Assembly (NCBI GenBank): GCA_018384745.1
Contig: JAHAYH010000053.1
Span: 1 to 50,390, forward strand
Length of the DNA: 50,390 nt
Source: Caryophanon sp.
GTDB lineage: Bacteria > Bacillota > Bacilli > Bacillales_A > Planococcaceae
Direction: 5' to 3'
The position numbers and the translations under genes were made by a program. The notes below the pieces were generated by a model. That model was not told the DNA's origin and searched no databases. It was given only the letters and a program-made list of their open reading frames with translations. Shown here piece after piece: positions 27,026 through 35,215 of the stretch (the first letter of the stretch is position 1; the number at the start of each line of letters is the position of its first letter).

Positions 27026-27801
27026 TAGTCCACGACCTCCTCACCTAAATACGCCTCGATTACTTTTGGATTTTGGCGAATTTCCTCCGGTGTGCCATTA
27101 GCGATTAATTGTCCGTGATCGAGCACGTAAATGCGCTCACAAATGCCCATTACTAAGCTCATATCATGTTCAATAAGTAAAATCGTTAAGTTAAATTCTT
27201 TTCGAATGAAGGCGATGAGCTCCATTAGTTCATGCGTTTCTTGTGGGTTCATGCCGGCTGCCGGTTCATCGAGTAATAGCAACTTCGGATTGGCTGCCAG
27301 CGCACGTGCAATTTCTAAGCGGCGCTGCATGCCGTATGGTAAGTTTTTTGCCAATTCATCTTTGTACACATCCAGCCCGAAAATTTTTAAAAACGCAAGC
27401 GACTGCTGCTCCATTTTTTTCTCCCCGGTAAAGAAGCTTGGCAGGCGTAAAATCGATGCGAAAATGCCATGCGTTGCAAGCGAATGGTTCGCCACTTCTA
27501 CATTTTCAAGCACCGTTAATTCTTTAAAGAGGCGAATGTTTTGGAACGTCCGGCTAATGCCGCTTTGTGTCACTTTATACGGATCCAAACCGTTTAACGT
27601 TTTCCCTTGGAATGTAATCGTCCCTTCCGTCGGTGCATACACACCCGTTAGCATGTTAAACGTCGTCGTTTTCCCTGCACCGTTCGGACCGATCAAGCCG
27701 ATCAATTCGCCGTCATAAAGCTGAATATCAACATTTTGTACCGCCTTTAAACCGCCAAACTGAATGCCTAAATGCGCTACGTTAAGAAGAAGGTTTGTCA
27801 T
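27025..27801 (-). CDS. livG: Branched-chain amino-acid ABC transporter ATP-binding protein LivG
   Basis: Second ATPase of the system, 258 residues, with Walker A GPNGAGKTT (near 37-45), the LivG-specific SGISRTFQNIRLFKELTVLENV, Walker B LLLLDEPAAGMNPQET and an H-loop (LLIEHDMSLVM). The family C-loop position reads NLPYGMQRRLEIARAL, a usual LivG variant of LSGGQ. ATG overlaps the livM stop by four bases (ATGA), preceded by GGGAGG. Confidence 0.95.
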   Translation of the reverse strand: MTNLLLNVAHLGIQFGGLKAVQNVDIQLYDGELIGLIGPNGAGKTTTFNMLTGVYAPTEGTITFQGKTLNGLDPYKVTQSGISRTFQNIRLFKELTVLENVEVANHSLATHGIFASILRLPSFFTGEKKMEQQSLAFLKIFGLDVYKDELAKNLPYGMQRRLEIARALAANPKLLLLDEPAAGMNPQETHELMELIAFIRKEFNLTILLIEHDMSLVMGICERIYVLDHGQLIANGTPEEIRQNPKVIEAYLGEEVVD

Positions 27802-28736
27802 ACGTTTTTACCTCCCTTTTTGCCAAACTTGAAAAAGTCCGTAATTTCTTTTGTGCCAAGTAATCCTGTTGGACGATATAACATGACTAAAATTAACACT
27901 AAGCTGTAAATAATCATGCGCGTTTCCGGGAACTCCGCTAAATATGTCGACACGATCGTTAACAGTACAGCGGCTAATACAGAACCCGATAAGCTCCCTA
28001 AACCACCAAGCACAACATAAATTAAAATATCAAATGATTTTAAGAAACCAAATGATGTTGGCTGAATGAAGAACAGCTGATGCGAGAAAATGGCTCCGGC
28101 AACTCCGGCAAAGAAGGCACCAATTGCAAATGCGACAACTTTGTAGTACGTCGTGTTAATCCCCATCGCATCCGCGGCAATTTCATCTTCACGAATGGCA
28201 ATACATGCACGGCCGTGGCGCGACTTCGTATAGTTCGCAATGACGATAATTGTAATGAGCATCGCAAAGAACGCGTACGTCCATGTCGTTTGGCGTGAAA
28301 CGGTCATCCCTGCTGCACCGCCAACGTAATCAACATTTAAAATAACGATGCGAATAATTTCTGCAAAGCCGAGCGTTGCAATGGCTAAATAATCTCCGCG
28401 CAGTCGCAGCGTCGGAATACCGATTAATAATCCGGCTAATAAAGCGACACAGCCTGCTGCGACAATCGCCACGATAAATGGCAAATCGAACTTCATCGTG
28501 ACAATGGCCGACATGTACGCACCGACTGCCATAAACCCGGCATGGCCGATTGAGAACTGTCCCGTAATCCCTATAATTAAATGCAGGCTGACTGCGAGCA
28601 TGACGTTCACACACATAATGATGAGCATGTTGCTATAGTATGAACCAATCATGCCGCTCGACATCGAGAACTGCACGACTGCGTAAACGATGATGGCAAT
28701 GGCAACGTATGCCCAAAACGCTTTTGATTTTTTCAT
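27798..28736 (-). CDS. livM: Branched-chain amino-acid ABC transporter permease LivM
   Basis: Integral membrane permease of 312 residues with eight to ten hydrophobic segments and the LivHM signature around residues 170-230 (ESRHGRACIAIREDEIAADAMGINTTYYK-like region; here KSRHGRACIAIREDEIAADA). It pairs with LivH to form the channel. Begins 11 bases after livH with an AGGTG ribosome binding site. Confidence 0.94.
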   Translation of the reverse strand: MKKSKAFWAYVAIAIIVYAVVQFSMSSGMIGSYYSNMLIIMCVNVMLAVSLHLIIGITGQFSIGHAGFMAVGAYMSAIVTMKFDLPFIVAIVAAGCVALLAGLLIGIPTLRLRGDYLAIATLGFAEIIRIVILNVDYVGGAAGMTVSRQTTWTYAFFAMLITIIVIANYTKSRHGRACIAIREDEIAADAMGINTTYYKVVAFAIGAFFAGVAGAIFSHQLFFIQPTSFGFLKSFDILIYVVLGGLGSLSGSVLAAVLLTIVSTYLAEFPETRMIIYSLVLILVMLYRPTGLLGTKEITDFFKFGKKGGKNV

Positions 28737-28747
28737 AACGCATTCAC

Positions 28748-29623
28748 CTACACTTTCTCGCGGGTATTTTTGCCAAATAACCCGGATGGTTTAAAGATTA
28801 AGATGATAATTAAAATAAGGAACGCTGCTGCATCGCGCCAAGACGAGAAGCCCATTGCACTTACAAATGTCTCAACGACGCCTAGAAGCATGCCACCAAC
28901 CATCGCTCCTGGAATGCTGCCGATGCCACCAAGCACGGCGGCGATGAACGCTTTAATTCCTGGCACAATGCCCATTAACGGATCAATTCGCGTGTAATAC
29001 AAACCGAAAATAACACCGGCGGCACCAGCGAGCGCTGAACCGATCGCGAACGTAGCTGAAATGGTATTGTCCACGTTAATCCCCATCAGCTTTGCCGCTT
29101 CCGCATCATGAGATACAGCGCGCATCGCTTTACCAATTTTCGTTTTGTGGACGATAAATTGCAGCAATAACATTAAGAAGATCGATACACCTAAAATGAG
29201 TAATGAGAGCGAACTAATTTGCGCACCGAATACATTAATCGCTTTATTTTCAATCGTCGCTGGATATACAGCTGATTGTGCGCCGCGGAAGAAAATCATT
29301 AAGTTCTCAATGAGTAGCGATACCCCAATTGCGGTAATGAGCGCGGCGATCCTTGTCGAATTTCGCAGTCGTTTATATGCTACGCGTTCGATAATAACAC
29401 CGAGCACCGCACAAATGACCATCGCGAGTAGCAGCGCTGGTAAAAAGCCAATATCCCATCGTGAAATCGCCCAAAACCCAATGAATGCACCAATCATAAA
29501 TACATCACCATGCGCAAAGTTAATGAGCTTAATAATGCCGTATACCATCGTGTACCCAAGAGCTATTAACGCATAAATACTCCCGATGGAAATACCGTTT
29601 ACAAGTTGTTGAAGCCACTCCAT
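28748..29623 (-). CDS. livH: Branched-chain amino-acid ABC transporter permease LivH
   Basis: Permease of 291 residues starting MEWLQQLVNGISIGSIYALIALGYTMVYGII, the typical LivH N-terminus, with LINFAHGDVFMIGAF and the AVSHDAEAAKLMGINVDNTI coupling loop that contacts the ATPase. About eight membrane helices. The ATG at 29623 is preferred to GTG at 29632 because GAAGGAG is ten bases ahead of it and only one base ahead of the GTG. It follows livK after a leaky terminator. Confidence 0.94.
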   Translation of the reverse strand: MEWLQQLVNGISIGSIYALIALGYTMVYGIIKLINFAHGDVFMIGAFIGFWAISRWDIGFLPALLLAMVICAVLGVIIERVAYKRLRNSTRIAALITAIGVSLLIENLMIFFRGAQSAVYPATIENKAINVFGAQISSLSLLILGVSIFLMLLLQFIVHKTKIGKAMRAVSHDAEAAKLMGINVDNTISATFAIGSALAGAAGVIFGLYYTRIDPLMGIVPGIKAFIAAVLGGIGSIPGAMVGGMLLGVVETFVSAMGFSSWRDAAAFLILIIILIFKPSGLFGKNTREKV

Positions 29624-29657
29624 GTCCTTCACACTCCTTCATCTAAAAGTAGAGCTT

Positions 29658-29690
29658 AAAAAAAGGAAAGGCACATACATGAGCCCTTCC
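29658..29690 (-). terminator. Attenuating terminator between livK and livH
   Basis: GGAAGGGC (29683-29690, minus) pairs with GCCTTTCC (29665-29672) and is followed by seven U. An intercistronic terminator after a binding-protein gene is a common way to keep the binding protein in excess over the permeases. Confidence 0.78.
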
Positions 29691-29723
29691 CGTTTGTTGA
29701 TCGTCAACGATTGTGCCAACTCA

Positions 29724-30920
29724 TTATTGTGGATCAATTTTTGAGTTGAACACTTGTGCACCATCGACAAACTCTAATACCGTTGCTGATTTCACTGGGT
29801 TGTGGTTTTCATCTACTGAGAATGTACCTGTTACAAGCGATAAATCTTTCGTGTCCGCAAGCGCATCTTTAATCGCTTCACCTGTTAACTCGTCCGCACG
29901 TCCAATAGCATCCGCTAAGTAATACACCGTATCGTAGCCAAGTGCGTTAAACGCATTCGGTGCTGTATCGCCGTTTTCCGATTTAAATGCTTCGACGAAT
30001 TTTTGAATCTTTTCATCTGGATCTTCAGACGAATAGTGGTTCGTAATGAACGTGTCATTTAACGCATCGCCACCCGCTAACTCTACTAACGTCGGTGAAT
30101 CCCAACCATCTGCACCCATTAACGGTACATCAAGCCCTAACTCACGCGCCTGCTTGACGATTAAGCCCACTTCCTCGTAGTACCCTGGAATAAAGATGAA
30201 GTCTGGGTTTTTGCCTTTTAAGTTTGTCAGCTGCGTGCGGAAATCCGTATCTTTTGCAACGTATGCTTCTTCCGCTACGACTGTGCCGCCATTTTTCTCA
30301 ATTTGCTCTTTGAACGATTTCGCTAACCCTTTCGCATAATCGGATGCGTTATCAGCAAAGATTGCAACATTTTTCGCAGATAGCTCTTCTGTCGCAAAGT
30401 TTGCAGCAACCGTCCCTTGGAATGGGTCGATGAAGCATGTACGGAACGCATACTCATTCACATCACCGCTATCATTGACCGTTACGTTCGGTGCTGTCCC
30501 TGAAGCCGTTACGAGCGGCACTTTATTTTCCGCTGCAAGTTCCACCGTCGCAACGGTATTCCCTGACGTTGCAGGACCGATCATTGCCACAACGTTATCT
30601 TGCTCAATGAGCTTTAACGCTGCTGATGTTGCTTCAGCGTTTTCCGATTTGTTATCTGCCGAAATTAGCTCAATTTCCTTGCCATCGATGCCGCCGTTTT
30701 CGTTAATTTCTTTAACCGCTAACTCCGCGCCATCTAAAATAGACGAACCGTACGTCGCTACTCCCCCAGATAGCTCTAAGTTCGCCCCAATTTTAATCGT
30801 ATCGCCGTCGCCTGCAGAGTTGCCGCCATTATCATCGCCACATGCAGCTAACACCGATGATGCAAGCACCCCCACTAAAGCTAGTGAACCAAATTTCTTC
30901 GTGTAACGCATTTTTCCCAT
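29724..30920 (-). CDS. livK: Branched-chain amino-acid ABC transporter substrate-binding lipoprotein
   Basis: Type I periplasmic-binding-fold receptor anchored as a lipoprotein. The 398-residue precursor has a lipoprotein signal peptide (KKFGSLALVGVLASSVLAAC, with lipobox LAAC) followed by a Gly/Asn/Asp linker and the binding domain IKIGANLELSGGVATYGSSILDGAELAVKEINENGGIDGKEI. Ligand-site signature: IGPATSGNTVA. First gene of the operon. Promoter TTGTAT-N17-TATAAT contains a 15-base palindrome. Substrate could be any branched amino acid or a related compound. Confidence 0.94.
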   Translation of the reverse strand: MGKMRYTKKFGSLALVGVLASSVLAACGDDNGGNSAGDGDTIKIGANLELSGGVATYGSSILDGAELAVKEINENGGIDGKEIELISADNKSENAEATSAALKLIEQDNVVAMIGPATSGNTVATVELAAENKVPLVTASGTAPNVTVNDSGDVNEYAFRTCFIDPFQGTVAANFATEELSAKNVAIFADNASDYAKGLAKSFKEQIEKNGGTVVAEEAYVAKDTDFRTQLTNLKGKNPDFIFIPGYYEEVGLIVKQARELGLDVPLMGADGWDSPTLVELAGGDALNDTFITNHYSSEDPDEKIQKFVEAFKSENGDTAPNAFNALGYDTVYYLADAIGRADELTGEAIKDALADTKDLSLVTGTFSVDENHNPVKSATVLEFVDGAQVFNSKIDPQ

Positions 30921-30970
30921 CGAAAACTCCCCTTTACGCTGAAATTTGAAAATATGTGATATTTCTGATA

Positions 30971-30999
30971 ATTATAAATGATGCAACGGTTGCATACAA
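30971..30999 (-). promoter_or_regulatory. livK promoter with palindromic operator in the spacer
   Basis: On the minus strand TTGTAT (30994-30999) and TATAAT (30971-30976) are 17 bases apart. The spacer contains ATGCAAC-C-GTTGCAT (30981-30995), a perfect inverted repeat with seven-base arms, placed where a repressor would block polymerase. It resembles LacI/GalR-type sites including cre but does not match the full CcpA consensus. No binding regulator is known from the sequence. Confidence 0.7.
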
Positions 31000-31101
31000 T
31001 AGTTATTGAATAATTTCCCTTAATTATTAAATGAATAGAATTAAGTGGTATTTATTACTGCAGTGCAATGAAATGTATTTTCACAATAATATTTAAACGA
31101 C

Positions 31102-31139
31102 AAAAAAGACATTCGCAAAATATCACGAATGTCTTTTTT
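31102..31139 (-). terminator. Terminator after the MMPL gene
   Basis: Perfect 14-base-pair hairpin (31126-31139 with 31102-31115), with an A/T flank that can also act on the other strand. Confidence 0.9.
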
Positions 31140-31142
31140 AAC

Positions 31143-33350
31143 TTATTGCTTTTTAAATAGCTTTCCTGGCCAGTACGTCCAGCGTCCAAGCACTGTTGTA
31201 ATCGCTGGTACGAGCAGTGGTCGTACAATAAATGTATCCAGTAATACACCGATTGCTGTTACGACACCGAACTGTACAAGCAGTTGAATTGGTAATGTTG
31301 CAAGTACCGCGAACGTGCCGGCTAAAATTAAACCAGCCGATGTAATAACGGCACCTGTTTGTGCAACACCTGCAACAATCGCATCTTTATGCGATTTGCC
31401 TGCTTTACGCGCTTTCCAAATGTCTGAAATCATGAAGATGTTGTAGTCATTACCTAGCGCGATAATGAATACGAATGAGTACAGTGGAATCGAACTTGCG
31501 ATCGCATCGGCACCGAAGAAGTTGTGTAAAATTAACCAACCTGCACCAAGCGCTGCAAAGAACGATACGACAACCGTAACCATTAATTGAAGCGTCGTAA
31601 AGAATGCACGTAAGTACACAAGTAAAATAATACCGATGATCGCAATCATCACTGGTTGAATGATTGATTCATCACGCTTTTGTACGTCAGCTGTATCGAC
31701 TTGATTTGCCGTTTCGCCGCCTACCCAGTACGTATCGTCCGCATTATCAATACCTGCGTCAGCTAACATTGTCGGCAGCTGTTTACGTAAATCACGCACA
31801 TCGTTCATCGCTGCTTCGTCGTACGGATTTTTGTTTAAATCAATTTCATATAGCTGTAAATTTGCATCGACTTCGCTAACACGTAACTCTTTTACAATAC
31901 CGACATACGGTAACGCAGCTAGTTGTTCTGTTAAATCAACATCTGTCCCGTTCGTGTCAACAAGCACTTGTACTGGCGCTAATTCACCAGCTGTGAAGTT
32001 TTCTTCAATTAACGCAAAACCTTCACGTGACTGCATATCTTCTGGGAATGATGATAATAAGTCGTAGCTATATTTAATTTGCGTTGAATATAAAGCTAAC
32101 GCGATTAAAATGACACCCGTTACGATAATGACTAACCATGGCTTATTCGTCGCAAAGCGTCCAATTTTACGCATGAAGCGGTGGTTTTCTTTACGTGTTT
32201 TCACCGGTTTGTTTTTCTTTGCCGCAAATTCCTTCTCGCCTTCTTCTGTACGCGGCACAACCGGCCAAAACGCAAAGCGACCCATTAATGATAACAGTGC
32301 TGGTAATACCGTTAATACGGCAATCCCCATAATGATTACTGCAAAGCTAAACGGTACAGCGAAGCGTTGGAATGCGCCGTAGTCTGCTAGTGCAAGCGTT
32401 GCTAAACCAACCATTACTGTCGCAGCACTCATGAAAATGGCACCTGCTGATTGACTAAACGCTTTACTTAACGCGACAAATTTATTTTCTTCGTCTAATA
32501 AAATATCACGGTAACGCGTAATTAAAAATAAACAGTAGTCTGTTCCGGCACCAAATAATAGTACGAGCATGATCGCAATCGCTTGCGCATCTTTCGTAAT
32601 CCATCCTTGCTCAACGAATGCACCGAGCGCTGGGCTAATAACTAAGTACGCAATCCCAACAACAATAATTGGTACAACCGCTAAAATTGGTGAGCGGTAA
32701 ATAACGAGTAATAATACTAAAATTAATAAGACGGTCGCTGTCATTAATTTAAAGTCTGCTGATTTAAATAAATCTGTCGCGTCGACTGAAATGCCGACCG
32801 GTCCTGAGAATCGCGCTGTTAATTCATCGCTGTCTAACTTTTCTTCAAAGGCGTTATTGCCTGTAATGTCTTCCACTTTTTCAGAAAGCACCGCTAAGTT
32901 TTCCTTCAGCGTTTCTGCATTTGTTTCGGCATCAAAAAATACCGGTGTTACAATCGATTTGCCGTTTTCTGAAACGCTTGCAAATAACGCTTCTGGTGGC
33001 ATTTGATGGAATGGTGGTAACGTCGTTTGATTCGTTAATGGATTTTCATCTAGCTCTGCATACAAGCTTTGAATTTGCTGTAAATGCTCCGGCGTCAAAC
33101 CGTCTTCTTTATTCCACACCATCAATAATGGAATCCCGGAATCACTCGGGAACTTTTCTGCGATGAGTTCGCTCGCTTGTCGCGCTTCTGCATACTCTGG
33201 TAAATCATCGCCTGTTTGATTGTCCATACCGTTTACTTGCGGAAACAACACGGTTAAAATCGCAATAGCAATTGCCCATACAGCAAGCACAACCCAGCGA
33301 GACGTTTTGCCTGAAACTTTTTCACTAAACTTCTCTAATGGATTGCTCAC
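31143..33350 (-). CDS. MMPL family RND-type transporter
   Basis: Membrane exporter of the MmpL/HpnN/YdfJ group, proton-driven, usually moving lipids or hydrophobic compounds. The roughly 735-residue protein has the twelve-helix duplicated RND plan: a first helix near the N-terminus, an extracytoplasmic porter domain, a five-helix bundle with GAGTDYCLFLITRYRD (the MMPL GxxxDY proton-relay motif), a second porter domain, and a second bundle with the matching GNDYNIFMI. The GTG at 33350 lies eight bases after AAGGAG and is preferred to GTG 33359. It begins 22 bases after the desaturase-like gene, so the two are very probably co-transcribed. Confidence 0.88.
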   Translation of the reverse strand: MSNPLEKFSEKVSGKTSRWVVLAVWAIAIAILTVLFPQVNGMDNQTGDDLPEYAEARQASELIAEKFPSDSGIPLLMVWNKEDGLTPEHLQQIQSLYAELDENPLTNQTTLPPFHQMPPEALFASVSENGKSIVTPVFFDAETNAETLKENLAVLSEKVEDITGNNAFEEKLDSDELTARFSGPVGISVDATDLFKSADFKLMTATVLLILVLLLVIYRSPILAVVPIIVVGIAYLVISPALGAFVEQGWITKDAQAIAIMLVLLFGAGTDYCLFLITRYRDILLDEENKFVALSKAFSQSAGAIFMSAATVMVGLATLALADYGAFQRFAVPFSFAVIIMGIAVLTVLPALLSLMGRFAFWPVVPRTEEGEKEFAAKKNKPVKTRKENHRFMRKIGRFATNKPWLVIIVTGVILIALALYSTQIKYSYDLLSSFPEDMQSREGFALIEENFTAGELAPVQVLVDTNGTDVDLTEQLAALPYVGIVKELRVSEVDANLQLYEIDLNKNPYDEAAMNDVRDLRKQLPTMLADAGIDNADDTYWVGGETANQVDTADVQKRDESIIQPVMIAIIGIILLVYLRAFFTTLQLMVTVVVSFFAALGAGWLILHNFFGADAIASSIPLYSFVFIIALGNDYNIFMISDIWKARKAGKSHKDAIVAGVAQTGAVITSAGLILAGTFAVLATLPIQLLVQFGVVTAIGVLLDTFIVRPLLVPAITTVLGRWTYWPGKLFKKQ

Positions 33351-33372
33351 ATCTTTCACTCCTTCATCATCG

Positions 33373-34968
33373 TTAAATTGAGGTCGCTGGCTTCATTTGA
33401 ATCGCTGCAACTGTATCGGCTTTATCGCCCGATGCTTCTTTGCTACGATACAATTCGTACGGCGGCAACGGTTGTACATCATAAGGCGTTTTGCGGTCAC
33501 GCTTCAATAATAAGTTCGTTGTAATACGTGCAGATTCTAAAATAATTGGTAAACCGCTTCCTAGATGCGTACCGCCACCAACTAAATAGCAATGATCCAG
33601 TTCTTCAAACTGATTGTTCGGACAGAATGCCATCATTTGTGTTAGCTGATGTCCTAAGTTGAAAATGGCACCTTTATATACAGAATAATCAACTTCAAAG
33701 TCCGCCGGTGTAATCATATGCATTTCTTCTACATATTCCTCAATGCTTTCAATACCCAGTTTTTCACTCACTAAATCGAGTAACATTTGACGATATTCAT
33801 CGCGACAAGCATCCCAATCAATGTTGCTAAAATTGTTCGGTACGGGCGCTAAAATGTACAGCGTTGATTTGCCTTCCGGTGCAAGCGTCGGGTCCGTTGC
33901 ACACGCATTTTGAATATAGATCGACGGGTCTTCTGAGATTTCTAACGTGTTCGTAATTTCAGCAACGTTTTTACGATAGTCCTCTGCAAACCAAATTGTG
34001 TGATGCGGTAAGTCGAATTTTTTGTTCACACCTAAATATAGTAGCACGCCTGAACATGAATATGATTTTTTCGCAAGCTTTTGTGGTGAATACTTTTTCA
34101 ACACACCTGGCTCCACAAGGTTCGTCATAATATGAGAAAAATCACCATTAATCACGACGTCATCGGCATATACGTGCGTACCATTTTCAAGCTCTACCCC
34201 TTTAACGGTACGACCTTCTGTTAAGATGCGTTTTACGCCGCAGCTCGTTGTAATTGTCGCCCCTTCTTCTTCAGCCACTTTTGCCATCGCCTTCGTCAGC
34301 TGATTTAAACCACCTTCAATGTGGTACACTCCGTACGCGTGTTCAATATATGAAAGAATCGAGAACGCACCTGGGCTTTCCCACGGAGACATACCTAAAT
34401 ATTTCGACTGGAACGTAAACGCTAAACGCAGCTCTTCTTCGTTAAAGAATTTCCCGAGCGTATCCATTAATGAATTGCCGATTTCAAGCTCCTTTAACGC
34501 TTTAAATGCTTTTGGCGTCAGCAAGCTGCGGTAACCGGTCATGTCGCTTTGTAACAGCGGTGCTAACGTTTCTAATTTTTTATGTGTTTCTAGCAAGTAG
34601 CGCTCATAGCTACCATAGTTTCCTGGGAATAGTTCATTAATTTGGCGAATCATTTCCTCTGTATCACGTGTAATTTTTAAGCGTTTATTTTTGTATACAA
34701 GCTCATACATCGGATCTAAATTCATTAATTTAATGTAGTCATGAATATTGCGCCCTGTTAACGCAAACATTTCCTCTGCTAAATACGTCATGTTTAAAAA
34801 TGTCGGGCCTACATCAAAGCGATAATCTCCTAGCTGTAAATGGCTCGTTCTTCCACCAACAAATGGCTGCTTTTCATAGACGTGTACATCATATCCTTTA
34901 TGCGCAAGCAACATAGCTGCCGCTAATCCACCTGGTCCTGTTCCAATAACAACAATTTTCTTTGACAT
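33373..34968 (-). CDS. Phytoene desaturase-like FAD oxidoreductase (CrtI/CrtN family)
   Basis: Amine-oxidase/desaturase family flavoenzyme of 531 residues. N-terminal dinucleotide motif VIGTGPGGLAAAMLLAHKG, then YEKQPFVGGRTSHLQLGDYRFDVGPTF typical of carotenoid desaturases, and a C-terminal FAD motif CYLVGGGTHLGSGLPIILESA. Family members act on phytoene, diapophytoene or carotene end groups; the exact substrate cannot be read from sequence and no crtM/crtB synthase is in the window. The start at 34968 (GGGAGG seven bases ahead) begins at the Rossmann fold; the frame is open further upstream but runs through the promoter. Divergent from a LitR/CarH-like regulator whose likely operators cover its promoter. 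Confidence 0.86.
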   Translation of the reverse strand: MSKKIVVIGTGPGGLAAAMLLAHKGYDVHVYEKQPFVGGRTSHLQLGDYRFDVGPTFLNMTYLAEEMFALTGRNIHDYIKLMNLDPMYELVYKNKRLKITRDTEEMIRQINELFPGNYGSYERYLLETHKKLETLAPLLQSDMTGYRSLLTPKAFKALKELEIGNSLMDTLGKFFNEEELRLAFTFQSKYLGMSPWESPGAFSILSYIEHAYGVYHIEGGLNQLTKAMAKVAEEEGATITTSCGVKRILTEGRTVKGVELENGTHVYADDVVINGDFSHIMTNLVEPGVLKKYSPQKLAKKSYSCSGVLLYLGVNKKFDLPHHTIWFAEDYRKNVAEITNTLEISEDPSIYIQNACATDPTLAPEGKSTLYILAPVPNNFSNIDWDACRDEYRQMLLDLVSEKLGIESIEEYVEEMHMITPADFEVDYSVYKGAIFNLGHQLTQMMAFCPNNQFEELDHCYLVGGGTHLGSGLPIILESARITTNLLLKRDRKTPYDVQPLPPYELYRSKEASGDKADTVAAIQMKPATSI

Positions 34969-34995
34969 TTGATAACCTCCCATGCAAAACAAACT

Positions 34996-35035
34996 TTGTA
35001 CAAACATTATACTTTTATTGTACAACGTTTTGCAA
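34996..35035 (-). promoter_or_regulatory. Promoter of the desaturase-MMPL operon with 11-bp phased LitR/CarH-type operator
   Basis: On the minus strand TTGCAA (35030-35035) and TATAAT (35006-35011) are 18 bases apart. Reading the plus strand, TTGTACAA starts at 34996 and at 35018, with the degenerate copy TTATACTT at 35007, giving three units in exact 11-base register across the -10. CarH operators in Thermus consist of tandem 11-bp repeats of a TnTACA-type half-site. The arrangement is seen; the binding protein is inferred from the adjacent regulator gene. Confidence 0.72.
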
Positions 35036-35061
35036 GCACTAAAAAACATTTTTAGGAAATA

Positions 35062-35200
35062 TGTGCAACGTTGCACACAAAAAACGATGTTTAACGCGTA
35101 TTATAATGCGATTTTTCATAGAAAAGCATTGTACAAAGCGAAAAACATATTTCCTTATTCCCTAAAACGTTGTACATTAGACACTATCAACCTTATACAA
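35062..35200 (+). promoter_or_regulatory. Further operator-like sites in the litR-like promoter region
   Basis: The region holds a perfect 16-base palindrome TGTGCAAC-GTTGCACA (35062-35077), TTGTACAA at 35129-35136, TTGTACAT at 35170-35177 and TTATACAA at 35193-35200 next to the ribosome binding site. A TATAAT at 35102-35107 is the most plausible -10 for the regulator. TTGTAC-N18-TATACA (35170-35199) looks like a promoter but would start transcription inside the ribosome binding site. The layout suggests autoregulation. Confidence 0.55.
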
Positions 35201-35215
35201 AGGAGCGAAGAGACG

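Noticed and set aside
30981-30995. livK palindrome as a genuine CcpA cre
   Set aside because: The right arm fails the CA at the end of the cre consensus and the symmetry axis is on a single base, whereas cre is centred on CG.
35170-35199. TTGTAC-N18-TATACA as promoter of the LitR-like gene
   Set aside because: Transcription would start about ten bases before the ATG and lose the ribosome binding site.
34982-35215. N-terminal extension of the LitR-like protein by 78 codons
   Set aside because: The extension runs through the divergent promoter and operators, has no ribosome binding site, and the MerR domain begins just after the ATG at 35216.
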